26,273 bases of DNA from Chloroflexota bacterium (GTDB taxonomy: Bacteria > Chloroflexota > Dehalococcoidia > UBA3495), in contig JADFNR010000039.1 of the NCBI GenBank assembly GCA_022563275.1, positions 1-26,273 of the forward strand. The letters are read 5' to 3'. The position numbers and the translations under genes are program-made. Below, piece after piece: positions 8,329 to 16,896 of the stretch (position 1 is its first letter; each line of letters starts with the position of its first letter). The notes below the pieces were generated by a model. It had not been told where the DNA came from. It saw nothing but the letters and a program-made list of their open reading frames with translations, and made no database searches.

Positions 8329-9027
8329 ATGGCAGAACAAGTCAGGCGAGATTTCGTTAAGTACTCATTCTTCAAGGTCGACCCTGAGTGGCGCCGGCTT
8401 CCGGAGAAAGAACGCCAGGACAGCAAGGCCCAGTTCGCCGAGGTCCTGGGCGAGTTTTCCGACCGCGTGTCCCTGTCCAGCTACAGCTTGGTGGGCACCC
8501 GGGGCGACGTGGACTTCTTGCTCTGGAAGGTGAGCGAGTCCCTGGAGGCCATCAACGAACTGATGGCCAGGGTTAACCACACAGAACTGGCCCGGTACCT
8601 GACCGTGCCCCATTCCTACCTGGCCATGACCCGCCGGTCGCCCTACATCGACGACCACAAGCACGAAGGCCAGGAGGGTACGGGCGCTTCGACCATGCGC
8701 ATCATCGGCCGGAAGTACCTGTTTATCTACCCCTTCGTAAAGACCCACGACTGGTACCAACTGCCCAAGGAAGAACGCCAGAGCCTGATGAACGAGCACT
8801 TCGTCATCGGGCATAAATACCCCGATGTTAAGATCAGCACGGCGTATTCATTCGGCCTTGATGACCAAGAGTTCGTGTTGGGGTTCGAGACCGACGATCC
8901 GTCCCATTTCTTGGACCTGGTGATGGACCTACGGGAGTCCAAGGCCCGCCCCTTCACCCTGATCGACACCCCCATCTTCTCCTGCATCAGCAAATCCGTG
9001 GAAGCCTGCTTGGACGACCTGGGTTAG
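8329..9027 (+). CDS. hemQ: coproheme decarboxylase, chlorite-dismutase family
   Basis: A 232-aa chlorite-dismutase-fold protein of the HemQ/ChdC type, which decarboxylates coproheme III to heme b using peroxide. The diagnostic radical-tyrosine motif is present as FIYPFVKTHDWYQLP (Tyr134), with proximal heme ligand His157 in NEHFVIGHKYPDV and the distal-side Gln180 in YSFGLDDQEFVLGFETD. These follow Firmicute-type HemQ more than true chlorite dismutases, which carry a distal Arg. The ATG at 8329 has GAGGTAGGGATAG upstream. It is monocistronic, with a strong terminator 29 bp after its stop. No other heme gene is in the window. Confidence 0.9.
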   Translation: MAEQVRRDFVKYSFFKVDPEWRRLPEKERQDSKAQFAEVLGEFSDRVSLSSYSLVGTRGDVDFLLWKVSESLEAINELMARVNHTELARYLTVPHSYLAMTRRSPYIDDHKHEGQEGTGASTMRIIGRKYLFIYPFVKTHDWYQLPKEERQSLMNEHFVIGHKYPDVKISTAYSFGLDDQEFVLGFETDDPSHFLDLVMDLRESKARPFTLIDTPIFSCISKSVEACLDDLG

Positions 9028-9055
9028 ACGGCGCCGCAAATAGTCAGGCAAAAAA

Positions 9056-9088
9056 GGGCGTCCCGAATGACCGGGACGCCCTTTTTTT
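9056..9088 (+). terminator. Rho-independent terminator of hemQ
   Basis: A perfect 10-bp stem GGGCGTCCCG / CGGGACGCCC with loop AATGAC is followed by seven T residues. An A-run precedes the stem, so the element could also work from the other strand. Confidence 0.92.
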
Positions 9089-9114
9089 GTCTTATCTAGC
9101 TCTGCCGGCTGGCT

Positions 9115-9186
9115 GCAGGTCCTTCGGCGGGCTCAGGACGAGCGGATGACTGATGCAGGTCCTTCGACGGGCTCAGGACGAACGGA
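9115..9186. repeat. tandem copies of a dispersed intergenic repeat
   Basis: Two copies of a ~32-bp unit at a 40-bp period (9115-9146 and 9155-9186) differ at two positions. Each has the core CGGGCTCAGGACGA flanked by CCTTCG on the left and CGGA on the right. A related copy with the same CTCAGGACGAACGGA end is at 20962-20991. This belongs to the widespread family of short intergenic repeats with TTCGAC and CTCAGG cores. Confidence 0.8.
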
Positions 9187-9206
9187 ATCTCGAGTGCAAC
9201 TTCGCA

Positions 9207-9268
9207 ACCGTTCGTGGTGAGCTCCGACCGCAGTCGAGAGTCACGATGGAATCGGACCCGTCGAACCA
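9207..9268. repeat. dispersed repeat with GTGGTGAGC ... GTCGAACCAC ends
   Basis: The unit starts near CGTTCGTGGTGAGCTCCGAC and ends GGAATCGGACCCGTCGAACC. The copy at 17570-17634 aligns along its length, including GATGGAATCGGAC, and the start recurs at 20895. The ends GGTGAGC and GTCGAACCAC are partly complementary, so it may fold. The gap from 9089 to 9315 holds only this unit and the preceding tandem copies. Confidence 0.75.
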
Positions 9269-9315
9269 CCGCTTGGCTTAAGCCAATATCATGTGGCCGG
9301 AACCAGAATCAGGGG

Positions 9316-11595
9316 TTAGCCGCCTCCGGCCATGTTCTTCATGTGGTTCATGGCGGAGCCGGCCTTGAACCAATCGATCTGGCCCTGGTTCATGGTGTGA
9401 CGCAGGTTGATGCGCTCCTCCTCCCCGTCGCCGTGGGTGACCACGCAGACCAGCGGCCGCCCTGGAGTCAGGTCAGCCAAGCCGATGATGCTTAGCCGGT
9501 CATCGGCCCGGATGCGGTCGTAGTCGCCGGGGTCCTCAAAAGTCAGGGGCAATACCCCCTGCTTCTTGAGGTTGGCTTCGTGGATCCTGGCGAAGCTGCG
9601 GGTGATGACTGCCGCCGCGCCCAGCATGCGGGGAGACATGGCGGCGTGTTCGCGGCTGCTGCCCTCTCCGTAGTTGTTGTCGCCGATGGCGATCCACTGC
9701 ATCCCCTGGGCCTTGTACTCCCTGGCGATCTCTGGGATGGGTTGTATCTGCTCGCCGGAGAGTTGGTTCTTCCCGGTGCCGGGTTCGTCGGTGAAAGCGT
9801 TCACCGCCCCCAAGAACATGTTGTCGCTGAGGTTGTCCAGGTGTCCCCGGAAGCGGAGCCAAGCCCCGGCCGGAGAGATGTGGTCGGTGGTGCATTTTCC
9901 GGTGGCCTTGACCAGTACCGGCATGTCTTTGAAATCCTTGCCGTCCCACGCCGGCCACGGCTCCAAGACCTGCAGGCGAGTGCTATTGGGGTCCACCGAA
10001 ATCTCGATACCACTGCCGTCCTCGGGAGGGGCTACGTAGCCCTCCTCTCCGGGATCAAATCCATCGGCCGGGACCTCTGGAGCGGGTTTGGGCGCCTGCA
10101 ACATGAATTCTTTGCCGTCGGCGCCGGTGAGGGTGTCGGTGAGCGGATTGAAACTCAGGCTGCCGCTCAGGCTCATGGCCACGGCCAACTCGGGGCTGGT
10201 GATGAAGTTCATGGTCCCGGAATTGGCGTCGTTACGCTTGGGGAAGTTCCGGTTGTAGGAGGTGACGATGGAATTGGGTTCGCCCTCGGGCATGCCGTCC
10301 CTCTTCCACTGACCGATGCAGGGGCCGCAGGCGTTGGCCAACACCATGCCGCCAAGTTCTTCCAACGCGGCTTGTTGGCCGTCACGGGCGATGGTGGCCC
10401 GCACCTGCTCCGATCCGGGGGTGATCATAAATTCGGACACGGCCTTCAGTCCGTGCTCCGTGGCCTGCCGGGCCACGTCGGCGCAGCGGCTCATGTCTTC
10501 GTAGGAAGAATTGGTGCAACTGCCGACCAGCGCCGTTGAAATCTTATCGGGGAAGCCCTCCTCCTTGACCTCTTTGGCCATGGCCGAGATGGGGCGTGCG
10601 CGGTCCGGGGAGTGGGGCCCGGTGATGTGGGGTTCAAGCGTGGAGAGGTCGATCTCCACGATTCGGTCGTAGTATTGGGACGGGTCCTTCTCGACCTCGG
10701 GGTCGGAGGTGAGAAGGTGTTTGTACTGCTCCGCCAGCTTGGCCAGTTCCGGGCGTCGGGTGGCGTTCAGGTAGGTGGCCATCCGTTGGTCGAAGGGGAA
10801 AACGTCGCCCGTCGCGCCAAGTTCAGCGCCCATGTTGGTGATGGTGGCTTTGCCGGTGCAGCTGATGGAGCTTACGCCCGGGCCGAAGTACTCGATGATG
10901 GCGTTGGTGCCGCCGGCCACGGTAAGCACTCCGGCAAGGTAGATGATCACGTCTTTGGGAGCGGTCCAGCCGCTTAGCTCGCCGGTGAGGCGAACGCCCA
11001 CCAGGGTGGGGTATTTTACCTCCCAGGGCAGGCCGGCCATCACGTCGGCGGCGTCCGCTCCGCCCACCCCGATGGCCAGGGAGCCCAGGCCGCCGGCGTT
11101 GGGAGTGTGGGAGTCGGTGCCGATGATCAGGCATCCGGGGAAGGCGTAGTTCTCCAAGACAACTTGGTGGATGATGCCGGAGCCGGGCTTCCAGAAGCCC
11201 ATGCCGTACTTGCGGCAGGAGGATTCCAGGAACTGGAAGACCTCGCTGCTTTCATCGAGGGCGTCTTGAAGGTCGGATGACGCGCCGACCCGCGCCTGTA
11301 TCAGGTGGTCGCAGTGGACGGTGGTGGGCACGGCGACTTCATTGCGGCCGGATTGCATGAACTGCAGGATGGCCATCTGACCGGTGACGTCTTGGTGGGC
11401 AACCCGGTCCGGGTTGAGCATGATGTAGCTTTCGCCGGGGTCTAGCTCGGCGCCTTGGGCGTCGTCCAGGTGACCTAGGAGCAGTTTCTCGGCCAGGGTC
11501 AACGGCCGGTTAAACCGGGAACGGACGACCTCCAGGTTGCGCTCCATCTTTTTGTAGGCTTCTTCTACAAACTGGGGGGTTGAGTCGACGTTCAT
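9316..11595 (-). CDS. acn: aconitate hydratase, mitochondrial-type
   Basis: A 759-aa cytoplasmic [4Fe-4S] enzyme of the TCA cycle that isomerises citrate to isocitrate. The three cluster cysteines are visible: Cys360 in VGSCTNSSYEDM and Cys423/Cys426 in ANACGPCIGQW. Active-site DSHTPN lies at 161-166, and the C-terminal swivel domain carries CTTDHISPAG and GSSREHAAM, with SFARIHEANLKKQG near its end. Size and sequence fit the mitochondrial-type (aconitase mito) branch instead of bacterial AcnA (~890 aa) or AcnB. The start ATG at 11595 is preceded by AGGAG with an eight-base gap. It appears monocistronic. Large open frames on the opposite strand are composition shadows. Confidence 0.95.
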   Translation of the reverse strand: MNVDSTPQFVEEAYKKMERNLEVVRSRFNRPLTLAEKLLLGHLDDAQGAELDPGESYIMLNPDRVAHQDVTGQMAILQFMQSGRNEVAVPTTVHCDHLIQARVGASSDLQDALDESSEVFQFLESSCRKYGMGFWKPGSGIIHQVVLENYAFPGCLIIGTDSHTPNAGGLGSLAIGVGGADAADVMAGLPWEVKYPTLVGVRLTGELSGWTAPKDVIIYLAGVLTVAGGTNAIIEYFGPGVSSISCTGKATITNMGAELGATGDVFPFDQRMATYLNATRRPELAKLAEQYKHLLTSDPEVEKDPSQYYDRIVEIDLSTLEPHITGPHSPDRARPISAMAKEVKEEGFPDKISTALVGSCTNSSYEDMSRCADVARQATEHGLKAVSEFMITPGSEQVRATIARDGQQAALEELGGMVLANACGPCIGQWKRDGMPEGEPNSIVTSYNRNFPKRNDANSGTMNFITSPELAVAMSLSGSLSFNPLTDTLTGADGKEFMLQAPKPAPEVPADGFDPGEEGYVAPPEDGSGIEISVDPNSTRLQVLEPWPAWDGKDFKDMPVLVKATGKCTTDHISPAGAWLRFRGHLDNLSDNMFLGAVNAFTDEPGTGKNQLSGEQIQPIPEIAREYKAQGMQWIAIGDNNYGEGSSREHAAMSPRMLGAAAVITRSFARIHEANLKKQGVLPLTFEDPGDYDRIRADDRLSIIGLADLTPGRPLVCVVTHGDGEEERINLRHTMNQGQIDWFKAGSAMNHMKNMAGGG

Positions 11596-11769
11596 ATTGG
11601 AGCTCCTATCTTTATCAGCCGGGGCCGTCTGGGCGATAGCCGGGCTGCCGGCCTAGGCATGGGTTCTTGTCCATGGATTTTTAGCCGTGCCGCCATTAGC
11701 GCCTACGGCACATTTCCCCCACAACCCCTACTCACAACAGCCCCGGAGATACGATTCCTGGCTGACGAT

Positions 11770-11806
11770 ATAAAACCTTTAAAGGTCGTCCCTTTAAAGG
11801 TTTTAT
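11770..11806. promoter_or_regulatory. long perfect palindrome: ferredoxin terminator or tandem operator
   Basis: A perfect 16-bp inverted repeat, ATAAAACCTTTAAAGG / CCTTTAAAGGTTTTAT, is separated by TCGTC. Each arm contains the self-complementary decamer CCTTTAAAGG, giving two identical palindromes 15 bp apart. It lies 70 bp past the ferredoxin stop and about 175 bp upstream of acn. The T-rich arm ends suggest a terminator for ferredoxin, but the doubled decamer also looks like a binding site for a dimeric regulator of acn. The remainder of 11596-11876 shows no gene. Confidence 0.6.
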
Positions 11807-11876
11807 CATGACCGGTCCAGCAGAATAGCCTCGGAAGACCGGTCTGAGGATCTGCGAATACTTCCGGAGGCCGGTG

Positions 11877-12146
11877 TTACTTGCGCTTCATTTCAGAGGG
11901 GTCAACGTTCTTGAAGTAATCGTAATTAATCGCGATGTATTTGGTCATATCTTCGGGAACCGCATCCTCGGCGAAGATCGCCGTCACCGGGCAGACGGGT
12001 TCACAAGCTGCGCAGTCGATGCACTCGTCCGGGCTGATGTAGAACATGTCGTCTTCGTCACGGGTGTAGATGCAGTCCACGGGGCAAACATCGACACAAG
12101 CCGAATCCTTTAGTCCAACGCAAGGTTCGACAATGATGTAGGTCAT
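11877..12146 (-). CDS. fdxA: 7Fe-type ferredoxin
   Basis: An 89-aa electron carrier. Its cysteines are Cys9, Cys17, Cys21 (C-x7-C-x3-CP), Cys25, and Cys42, Cys45, Cys48, Cys52 (C-x2-C-x2-C-x3-CP). This spacing fits a [3Fe-4S] plus [4Fe-4S] ferredoxin of the FdxA type, with an acidic C-terminal extension. The start MTYIIVEPC at 12146 is preceded by GAGGAG with a good gap; an upstream in-frame start at 12179 adds eleven residues without support. A convincing promoter lies 80 bp upstream. The partner enzyme cannot be told from context; the second LLM oxidoreductase and the aconitase are not obvious partners. Confidence 0.93.
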   Translation of the reverse strand: MTYIIVEPCVGLKDSACVDVCPVDCIYTRDEDDMFYISPDECIDCAACEPVCPVTAIFAEDAVPEDMTKYIAINYDYFKNVDPSEMKRK

Positions 12147-12233
12147 GTTGAGGGACTCCTCTCGATTCAATATAAACACCGGCTCGCATGGGTGCGGTTG
12201 AGCCTGGGTGTAGCTGACGAAAAATACAATAAA

Positions 12234-12261
12234 ATTATAGCATAGCGCTACGTCATTGCAA
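12234..12261 (-). promoter_or_regulatory. sigma-70-type promoter of the ferredoxin gene
   Basis: On the minus strand, TTGCAA (12261-12256) is followed by 16 bases and a perfect TATAAT (12239-12234) with an extended TGC just before it. The predicted start is near 12227, leaving an ~80-base leader before the ATG at 12146. Confidence 0.65.
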
Positions 12262-12341
12262 GACGAACGGGCCTAGAATAACCACCGACCGGAGTGCGGT
12301 GTATGTAGCTGCGGAATCGGTGATCTGGAGAGACAGGAGGT

Positions 12342-12782
12342 CTAAAGGACTAGGCCATAGGTGCGCTTTTTAATCGACAGATTCACAAAAGTCTCGGTGC
12401 GCCGGACGCCGTCGATGACGCCGACCTTGGTCCGCAGGAACGTGCCCAGTCCCTCTGCTGATTCCAAGCCGGCCCAGATGAACACGTCGTAGGCGCCGGT
12501 GGTGATGGCTACGTAATGGGCTTCATCGAGTTTGGCGATTTCTTCAGCTACCGCGTCGGACTTGCCGGGGTCGGTCTGTAGACCGATGAGGGCGGTGGTG
12601 GCGTAACCCAGTTTTTCCAGGTTGGGCACGGCGATGATCTTGACTACGTCGTCATTGACCAAGCGGCGCAAACGGCGCCGGACGGTTCCTTCGCTGACGC
12701 CGACCTCGCGGGCGATCTTCGCGTTGGACGCCCGGCCGTCAACTTGCAGCAGGGCGATAATCTTTCGGTCCAGTTCATCCAT
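12342..12782 (-). CDS. Lrp/AsnC-family transcriptional regulator
   Basis: A 146-aa regulator. The N-terminal winged helix-turn-helix DELDRKIIALLQVDGRASNAKIAREVGVSEGTVRRRLRRL (residues ~2-41) is followed by the RAM/AsnC ligand-binding domain (ALIGLQTDPGK, then AHYVAITTGAYDVFIWAGLES and TETFVNLSIKKRTYGLVL). Such proteins form octamers and sense amino acids or related metabolites. The ATG at 12782 with GGAG ten bases upstream is preferred to the GTG at 12791, whose spacing would be only two bases. The ligand and targets are unknown; the adjacent ferredoxin has its own promoter. Confidence 0.9.
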   Translation of the reverse strand: MDELDRKIIALLQVDGRASNAKIAREVGVSEGTVRRRLRRLVNDDVVKIIAVPNLEKLGYATTALIGLQTDPGKSDAVAEEIAKLDEAHYVAITTGAYDVFIWAGLESAEGLGTFLRTKVGVIDGVRRTETFVNLSIKKRTYGLVL

Positions 12783-13044
12783 GGGTGTCACTCTCCGTGG
12801 TTTGAAGGCCGGTTGGTTCGGTTGTGCGCCGTGGCCTTGTCATAAAAGTCCCGCGCAATCATATGGCCGGTCTTAAGGGGTGTCAACACCGAAATCTTAT
12901 CAGATACTGACGCAAATGGCCGAATCTCGACCAATGTTGTCTGGTTGGTGTCCATTAATGTTCCAGCGCTCGCCACAATGGGGTGTCCGTAGGGCTGTCC
13001 AGGCATGGCGGACGGTCTCTGGAGATAGTTCTTTGGGTTGGGTA

Positions 13045-13073
13045 TTGATGGGTATTGGCCCATTTGGTAACAT
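13045..13073 (+). promoter_or_regulatory. candidate promoter of the tRNA-Ser gene
   Basis: TTGATG (13045-13050), a 17-base spacer and TAACAT (13068-13073) would start transcription about seven bases before the tRNA. The rest of the 12783-13086 gap contains no convincing gene or motif; an open frame crossing it on the minus strand is explained by the tRNA and chance. Confidence 0.4.
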
Positions 13074-13086
13074 TTACTCTGTGCAG

Positions 13087-13176
13087 GGAAAGATGACAGA
13101 GTGGACGATTGTGCGCGACTGCTAATCGCGTGAGCCTGCAAAGGTTCCGAGGGTTCGAATCCCTCTCTTTCCGCCA
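13087..13176 (+). tRNA. tRNA-Ser(GCT), CCA encoded
   Basis: The acceptor stem GGAAAGA pairs with TCTTTCC (13166-13172), followed by discriminator G and an encoded CCA. The anticodon loop is CTGCTAA, with GCT at 13121-13123, decoding AGC and AGU. A long variable arm and the T-loop GGTTCGAATCC identify a class II serine tRNA. It is a normal UCN-unrelated serine tRNA, not tRNA-Sec, whose anticodon is TCA. Confidence 0.96.
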
Positions 13177-13273
13177 CCATCTATTCTAATTTTTCGTCAT
13201 GATTCGTCCAATTGATTGACGTTTTACGTATCGCATAGCCAATGACAGATTCAAAGGTCGTTAGCCCTTTCTC

Positions 13274-14572
13274 ATGAACAGTTATTACCTATGGACCATC
13301 GGCTGCCAGATGAACACCGCAGACTCCGAACGGCTGGGCGCCGCGTTGGAGCAGCTGGGGATGGAGCCGGTGGAGAAGGCCGCTGACGCCGATGTCATCG
13401 TGCTCAACTCCTGCGTCGTCCGGCAGGGTGCTGAAGACAAGGTAGTCAGCAATCTGGCCTGGATGGCTCCGCTGAAAAAGGACCAGCCCCAGCGCATCTT
13501 GGCGCTCATGGGCTGCATGGTGGGTCCCAAATCCGACGATCTGGCCCGCCGCTTCCCCTATGTGGACGTTTTTATGCGGCCCCAGCAGTTCGAACCGCTT
13601 TTGGAGTTGGTGGGAGAGCGGCTTGGCGTTGACTGGGAGGGGTGTGTCGGCCCGCTGATTCCGGCCCGGCCCGATGTCACCTGTCACGTACCCATCATCC
13701 ACGGTTGCGACCTGATGTGCACCTTCTGCATCATCCCCTACCGCCGTGGCCGCCAGGTAAGCCGCCCGGTTGCGGAGGTCGCCCTGGAAGTGGAGACCCT
13801 TGTCGCCAGGGGCGTGAAAGAGGTCACTTTGCTGGGTCAGACCGTAGACGCCTATGGTTACGACTTGCCGGACCAACCCAACCTGGCGGATCTTTTTACC
13901 AGGCTCAACGGGATCGACGGACTCGAACGCATACGCTTCCTGACCTCCCATCCCAAGTTCATGACTCAAGAGATAATCCAGGCTGTGGCCGACCTGCCCA
14001 AGGTCTGCGAGCACATCAACTTGCCGGTGCAGGCGGGCGACGACGGCATATTGGACGAGATGCGGCGTCAGTACAGCCGGGCCGAATACGTGGACTTGGT
14101 CGGCCGGATCAGGGAGGCCATGCCCGAGGTTGCCTTGAACACCGACATCATCGTGGGTTTTCCTGGTGAGACGGAAGAACAGTTTCAGCAGACCTTAGAC
14201 CTGCTCTCGGACCTGCGTTTTGACAAGGTCCACTGTGCTGCCTACTCAACAAGGCCCGGCACCATCGCCTCACGCACCATGGACGACGCTGTTCCCGAGG
14301 ACGAGAAGACCAGCCGCCGCCAGATGGTGGACCGTCTGCAAGAGAAGATCCAAACTGAGATCAACGCCCGATTGGTGGGCCGCTACGAAGAGATACTTGT
14401 GGAGGGCCGCCGGAAGGGAAAGTGGCAGGGACGCACACGGTCCAACAAATTGGTGTTCTTCGAGGATGAGGCGTATCATCAAGGAAAGCTAGTCACGATT
14501 AAGATTGAGCGCTCCAGCCCCTGGTCCCTGCAGGGAACCTTGGCTGTCGAAGCGAAAATGCTAACCCGGTAA
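13274..14572 (+). CDS. miaB: tRNA-2-methylthio-N6-dimethylallyladenosine synthase
   Basis: A 432-aa radical-SAM methylthiotransferase that converts i6A37 to ms2i6A37 in tRNAs reading U-starting codons. The N-terminal UPF0004 domain carries Cys11 (TIGCQMN), Cys47 (LNSCVVR) and Cys81 (LMGCMV), which bind the auxiliary cluster. The radical-SAM triad is Cys145, Cys149 and Cys152 in HGCDLMCTFCIIPYRRG. A TRAM domain closes the C-terminus (~370-432). It lies 19 bp upstream of nadA, so the two are probably co-transcribed. The start ATG at 13274 has little ribosome-binding sequence. The neighbouring tRNA-Ser(GCT) reads A-starting codons and is not an expected substrate. Confidence 0.94.
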   Translation: MNSYYLWTIGCQMNTADSERLGAALEQLGMEPVEKAADADVIVLNSCVVRQGAEDKVVSNLAWMAPLKKDQPQRILALMGCMVGPKSDDLARRFPYVDVFMRPQQFEPLLELVGERLGVDWEGCVGPLIPARPDVTCHVPIIHGCDLMCTFCIIPYRRGRQVSRPVAEVALEVETLVARGVKEVTLLGQTVDAYGYDLPDQPNLADLFTRLNGIDGLERIRFLTSHPKFMTQEIIQAVADLPKVCEHINLPVQAGDDGILDEMRRQYSRAEYVDLVGRIREAMPEVALNTDIIVGFPGETEEQFQQTLDLLSDLRFDKVHCAAYSTRPGTIASRTMDDAVPEDEKTSRRQMVDRLQEKIQTEINARLVGRYEEILVEGRRKGKWQGRTRSNKLVFFEDEAYHQGKLVTIKIERSSPWSLQGTLAVEAKMLTR

Positions 14573-14591
14573 ACCATCGAGGCGACGATCA

Positions 14592-15797
14592 ATGGCTGTA
14601 AAAAGCCGCCGGCCAACCGTGCCGATCACCGAGATTGAGCACTCGGCATTCTGTAGGACCGAAGACAAGCTCCCCGCCAAGCCCCTGGCCGAAGAGATGG
14701 CCGTAAATGTGCGGTGGCAGCAGATCCCCCCGGAATACCTGCACTACACCGCTGAGGAATTGGACCAACGGATCGGCGAAGCCCGTGGGAAATTGGGCAG
14801 TTCGGTCACCATCTTGGGCCATCATTATCAACGGGAAGAGGTGATCAAGTACGCCGATTTCCAGGGCGACTCATTCCTTCTGTCCCGTGAAGCGGCCAAC
14901 CGTCCCGACGCCGATTACATAATCTTCTGCGGCGTGCATTTCATGGCGGAGACCGCCTGCATCCTGGCCGCCCCCCATCAGAAAGTCATCCTGCCCAACA
15001 TAACCGCCGGCTGTTCCATGGCCGACATGGCCCCGATGGACGACGTTGAAGACGCCTGGGCCGACCTGCAAGAGGTCCTGGGGCCGGGCGGCATAGTGCC
15101 CGTCACCTACATGAACTCCATCGCCGGGATCAAGGCCCTCTGCGGCCGTAACGGCGGCGCTGTATGCACCTCATCCAACGCCAGGGCGGTGCTCGAGTGG
15201 GCCTTCACCCAGGGCGAGCGGGTCTTCTTCCTGCCCGACCAGCACCTGGGCCGCAACATGGCTCTGGAACTGGGAGTGTCCCTGGACGAGATGGTGATCT
15301 GGAACCCGTTCCGCCAATTGGGCGGCAACACGCCGGAGCAACTCCGCGGGGCCAAGATGGTGCTTTGGCAGGGCCATTGCGCTGTGCACACCCGGTTCAC
15401 AGTCGGCCAGATAGAAGCGGCCAGGGCCCTTCACCCCGATATCAACGTCGTGGTCCACCCGGAATGCCCCATGGAGACCGTCCAGGCGGCGGACATGGTT
15501 GGCTCCACCGAGTACATCCGCGAAAAGGTCAACTCCGCCCCGCCCGGCAGCAAGTGGGCGATCGGCACCGAGGTCAGCCTGGTCAACCGGCTGGCCATCA
15601 ACAACCCCGATAAGACCGTGTTCTGCTTGGACCCGGTGACCTGCCCCTGCTCCACCATGTACCGCATCCACCCCGCCTATCTGCTATGGATGCTGGACGG
15701 GCTGCTTGAAGGCAAGGTCAATAACGAGATCACGGTGCCGGAAGACATCAAGCGGGAATCTCTGATCGCCCTTGAGCGGATGTTGTCTCTCACGTAA
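14592..15797 (+). CDS. nadA: quinolinate synthase
   Basis: A 401-aa [4Fe-4S] enzyme that condenses iminoaspartate with dihydroxyacetone phosphate to quinolinate, in de novo NAD synthesis. Cluster ligands are Cys113 in IFCGVHFMAETA, Cys192 in GAVCTSSNA and one of Cys351/Cys353 in DPVTCPCSTM. LGHHYQREEV near residue 75 and HPECPMETV near 289 are substrate-site motifs. The N-terminus is about 50 residues longer than minimal NadA. GAGG lies nine bases before the ATG. nadC follows 178 bp downstream, but nadB (L-aspartate oxidase) is absent here. Confidence 0.95.
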   Translation: MAVKSRRPTVPITEIEHSAFCRTEDKLPAKPLAEEMAVNVRWQQIPPEYLHYTAEELDQRIGEARGKLGSSVTILGHHYQREEVIKYADFQGDSFLLSREAANRPDADYIIFCGVHFMAETACILAAPHQKVILPNITAGCSMADMAPMDDVEDAWADLQEVLGPGGIVPVTYMNSIAGIKALCGRNGGAVCTSSNARAVLEWAFTQGERVFFLPDQHLGRNMALELGVSLDEMVIWNPFRQLGGNTPEQLRGAKMVLWQGHCAVHTRFTVGQIEAARALHPDINVVVHPECPMETVQAADMVGSTEYIREKVNSAPPGSKWAIGTEVSLVNRLAINNPDKTVFCLDPVTCPCSTMYRIHPAYLLWMLDGLLEGKVNNEITVPEDIKRESLIALERMLSLT

Positions 15798-15975
15798 CGG
15801 GCGTCCCCTTAGTCTCACGCCTTTTCCGCATGGTCCGCCTTTTTTGTAGCCCAGTAGATGCGGTTGCAGTACAATTGTGCCTGCAGGTCCACCGTTTCAT
15901 CGGGCTTTCATAGCTTGACCGGGCTTTGATCCGGCTTTCGTTGAGCTTTCATCCCGGGAGTAAGGAAGGCGTGAC

Positions 15976-16830
15976 ATGAGTCAGTTCCCCCCCGACGTCT
16001 ACGCGTTGATCGATGCCGCGGTCGCCGAAGACCAGACCTTCAATGACCCCACAACCCAAGCGGTGGTCCCGCCGGAGATTCAGGGCACCGGCATGCTGCG
16101 GGCCAAGGCCACTGGAGTGCTGGCGGGGGTAGACGTGGCCATCGCCGTCTTTCACCGGGTGGACCAAACGTTGGATGCCAAAGCTATCTTGCAAGACGGT
16201 TCGCCGCTCTCTCCCGGAGATGATATCGCCGTGGTCCGCGGCTCGGCCGCCGGTATCCTGAGGGCGGAGCGCATCGCGCTGAATTTCATGCAGCGCATGA
16301 GCGGGATCGCCAGCGACACCAACCGCTACGTCCAGGCGGTCCAGGGACTCAAGGCCAGGATAGTGGACACCCGCAAAACCGTCCCCGGTCACCGCTATCT
16401 GGACAAGTATTCGGTGCGCATGGGCGGCGGCTACAACCACCGGCTGAACCTGGCCGACGGCATACTGATCAAAGACAACCACATCCAGGCCAACCGCTTC
16501 CGTGACATGGGGCTGAAAGACGTTATCCAACTGGCCCTGGCCCGAGCCTCCCACACCATCAAGGTGGAGGTGGAGGTGGAAAGCATGGAGCAGGTGGAAG
16601 AAGCCCTGGAGGCCGGGGCCCACATCATCATGCTGGACAATATGCCGGTGGCGGAGATGGCCGCCGCCATGAAGGTCATCGGTGACCGGGCCGTGGTCGA
16701 AGCCTCCGGAGGCATAACCTACGACACGGTCCGGGCGGTGGCGGAAACGGGCGTGGACCTGATATCTATCGGGGGGCTGACCCATTCGGTGAATGCCCTG
16801 GACATCAGCCTAGACCTGGAATTCGACTAG
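15976..16830 (+). CDS. nadC: nicotinate-nucleotide pyrophosphorylase (carboxylating)
   Basis: A 284-aa quinolinate phosphoribosyltransferase that turns quinolinate and PRPP into nicotinate mononucleotide with loss of CO2. Diagnostic stretches are RAERIALNFMQRMSGIAS near residue 97, DTRKTVPGHRYLDKYSVRMG near 132, GGGYNHRLNLADGILIKDNH near 150, KVEVEVES near 197, IIMLDNMP near 219, and EASGGI and ISIGGLTHS at the end. The ATG at 15976 has TAAGGAAGG upstream. It forms the NAD branch with nadA. The 178-bp gap between them holds no recognisable gene. Confidence 0.96.
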   Translation: MSQFPPDVYALIDAAVAEDQTFNDPTTQAVVPPEIQGTGMLRAKATGVLAGVDVAIAVFHRVDQTLDAKAILQDGSPLSPGDDIAVVRGSAAGILRAERIALNFMQRMSGIASDTNRYVQAVQGLKARIVDTRKTVPGHRYLDKYSVRMGGGYNHRLNLADGILIKDNHIQANRFRDMGLKDVIQLALARASHTIKVEVEVESMEQVEEALEAGAHIIMLDNMPVAEMAAAMKVIGDRAVVEASGGITYDTVRAVAETGVDLISIGGLTHSVNALDISLDLEFD

Positions 16831-16896
16831 TCTACGCGTGATATTTACCCGCGGCATTTCGCCATGTAATAAAGGTTTTGGAAAAGGGAGGGGCCC

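Noticed and set aside
9580..10539. Long plus-strand open frame (319 codons) opposite aconitase
   Set aside because: High GC keeps the opposite strand of acn open; the peptide has no recognisable domain and acn is unmistakable.
13087..13176. Possibility that the serine-like tRNA is tRNA-Sec
   Set aside because: The anticodon is GCT and the acceptor/T-arm geometry is that of an ordinary tRNA-Ser; tRNA-Sec would have TCA.
12788..13180. Minus-strand frame of 130 codons upstream of the Lrp gene
   Set aside because: It overlaps the tRNA-Ser gene on the other strand and begins inside it; no domain is visible.
15949..16785. 278-codon minus-strand frame opposite nadC
   Set aside because: Shadow of nadC; His/Asp-rich peptide without family features.
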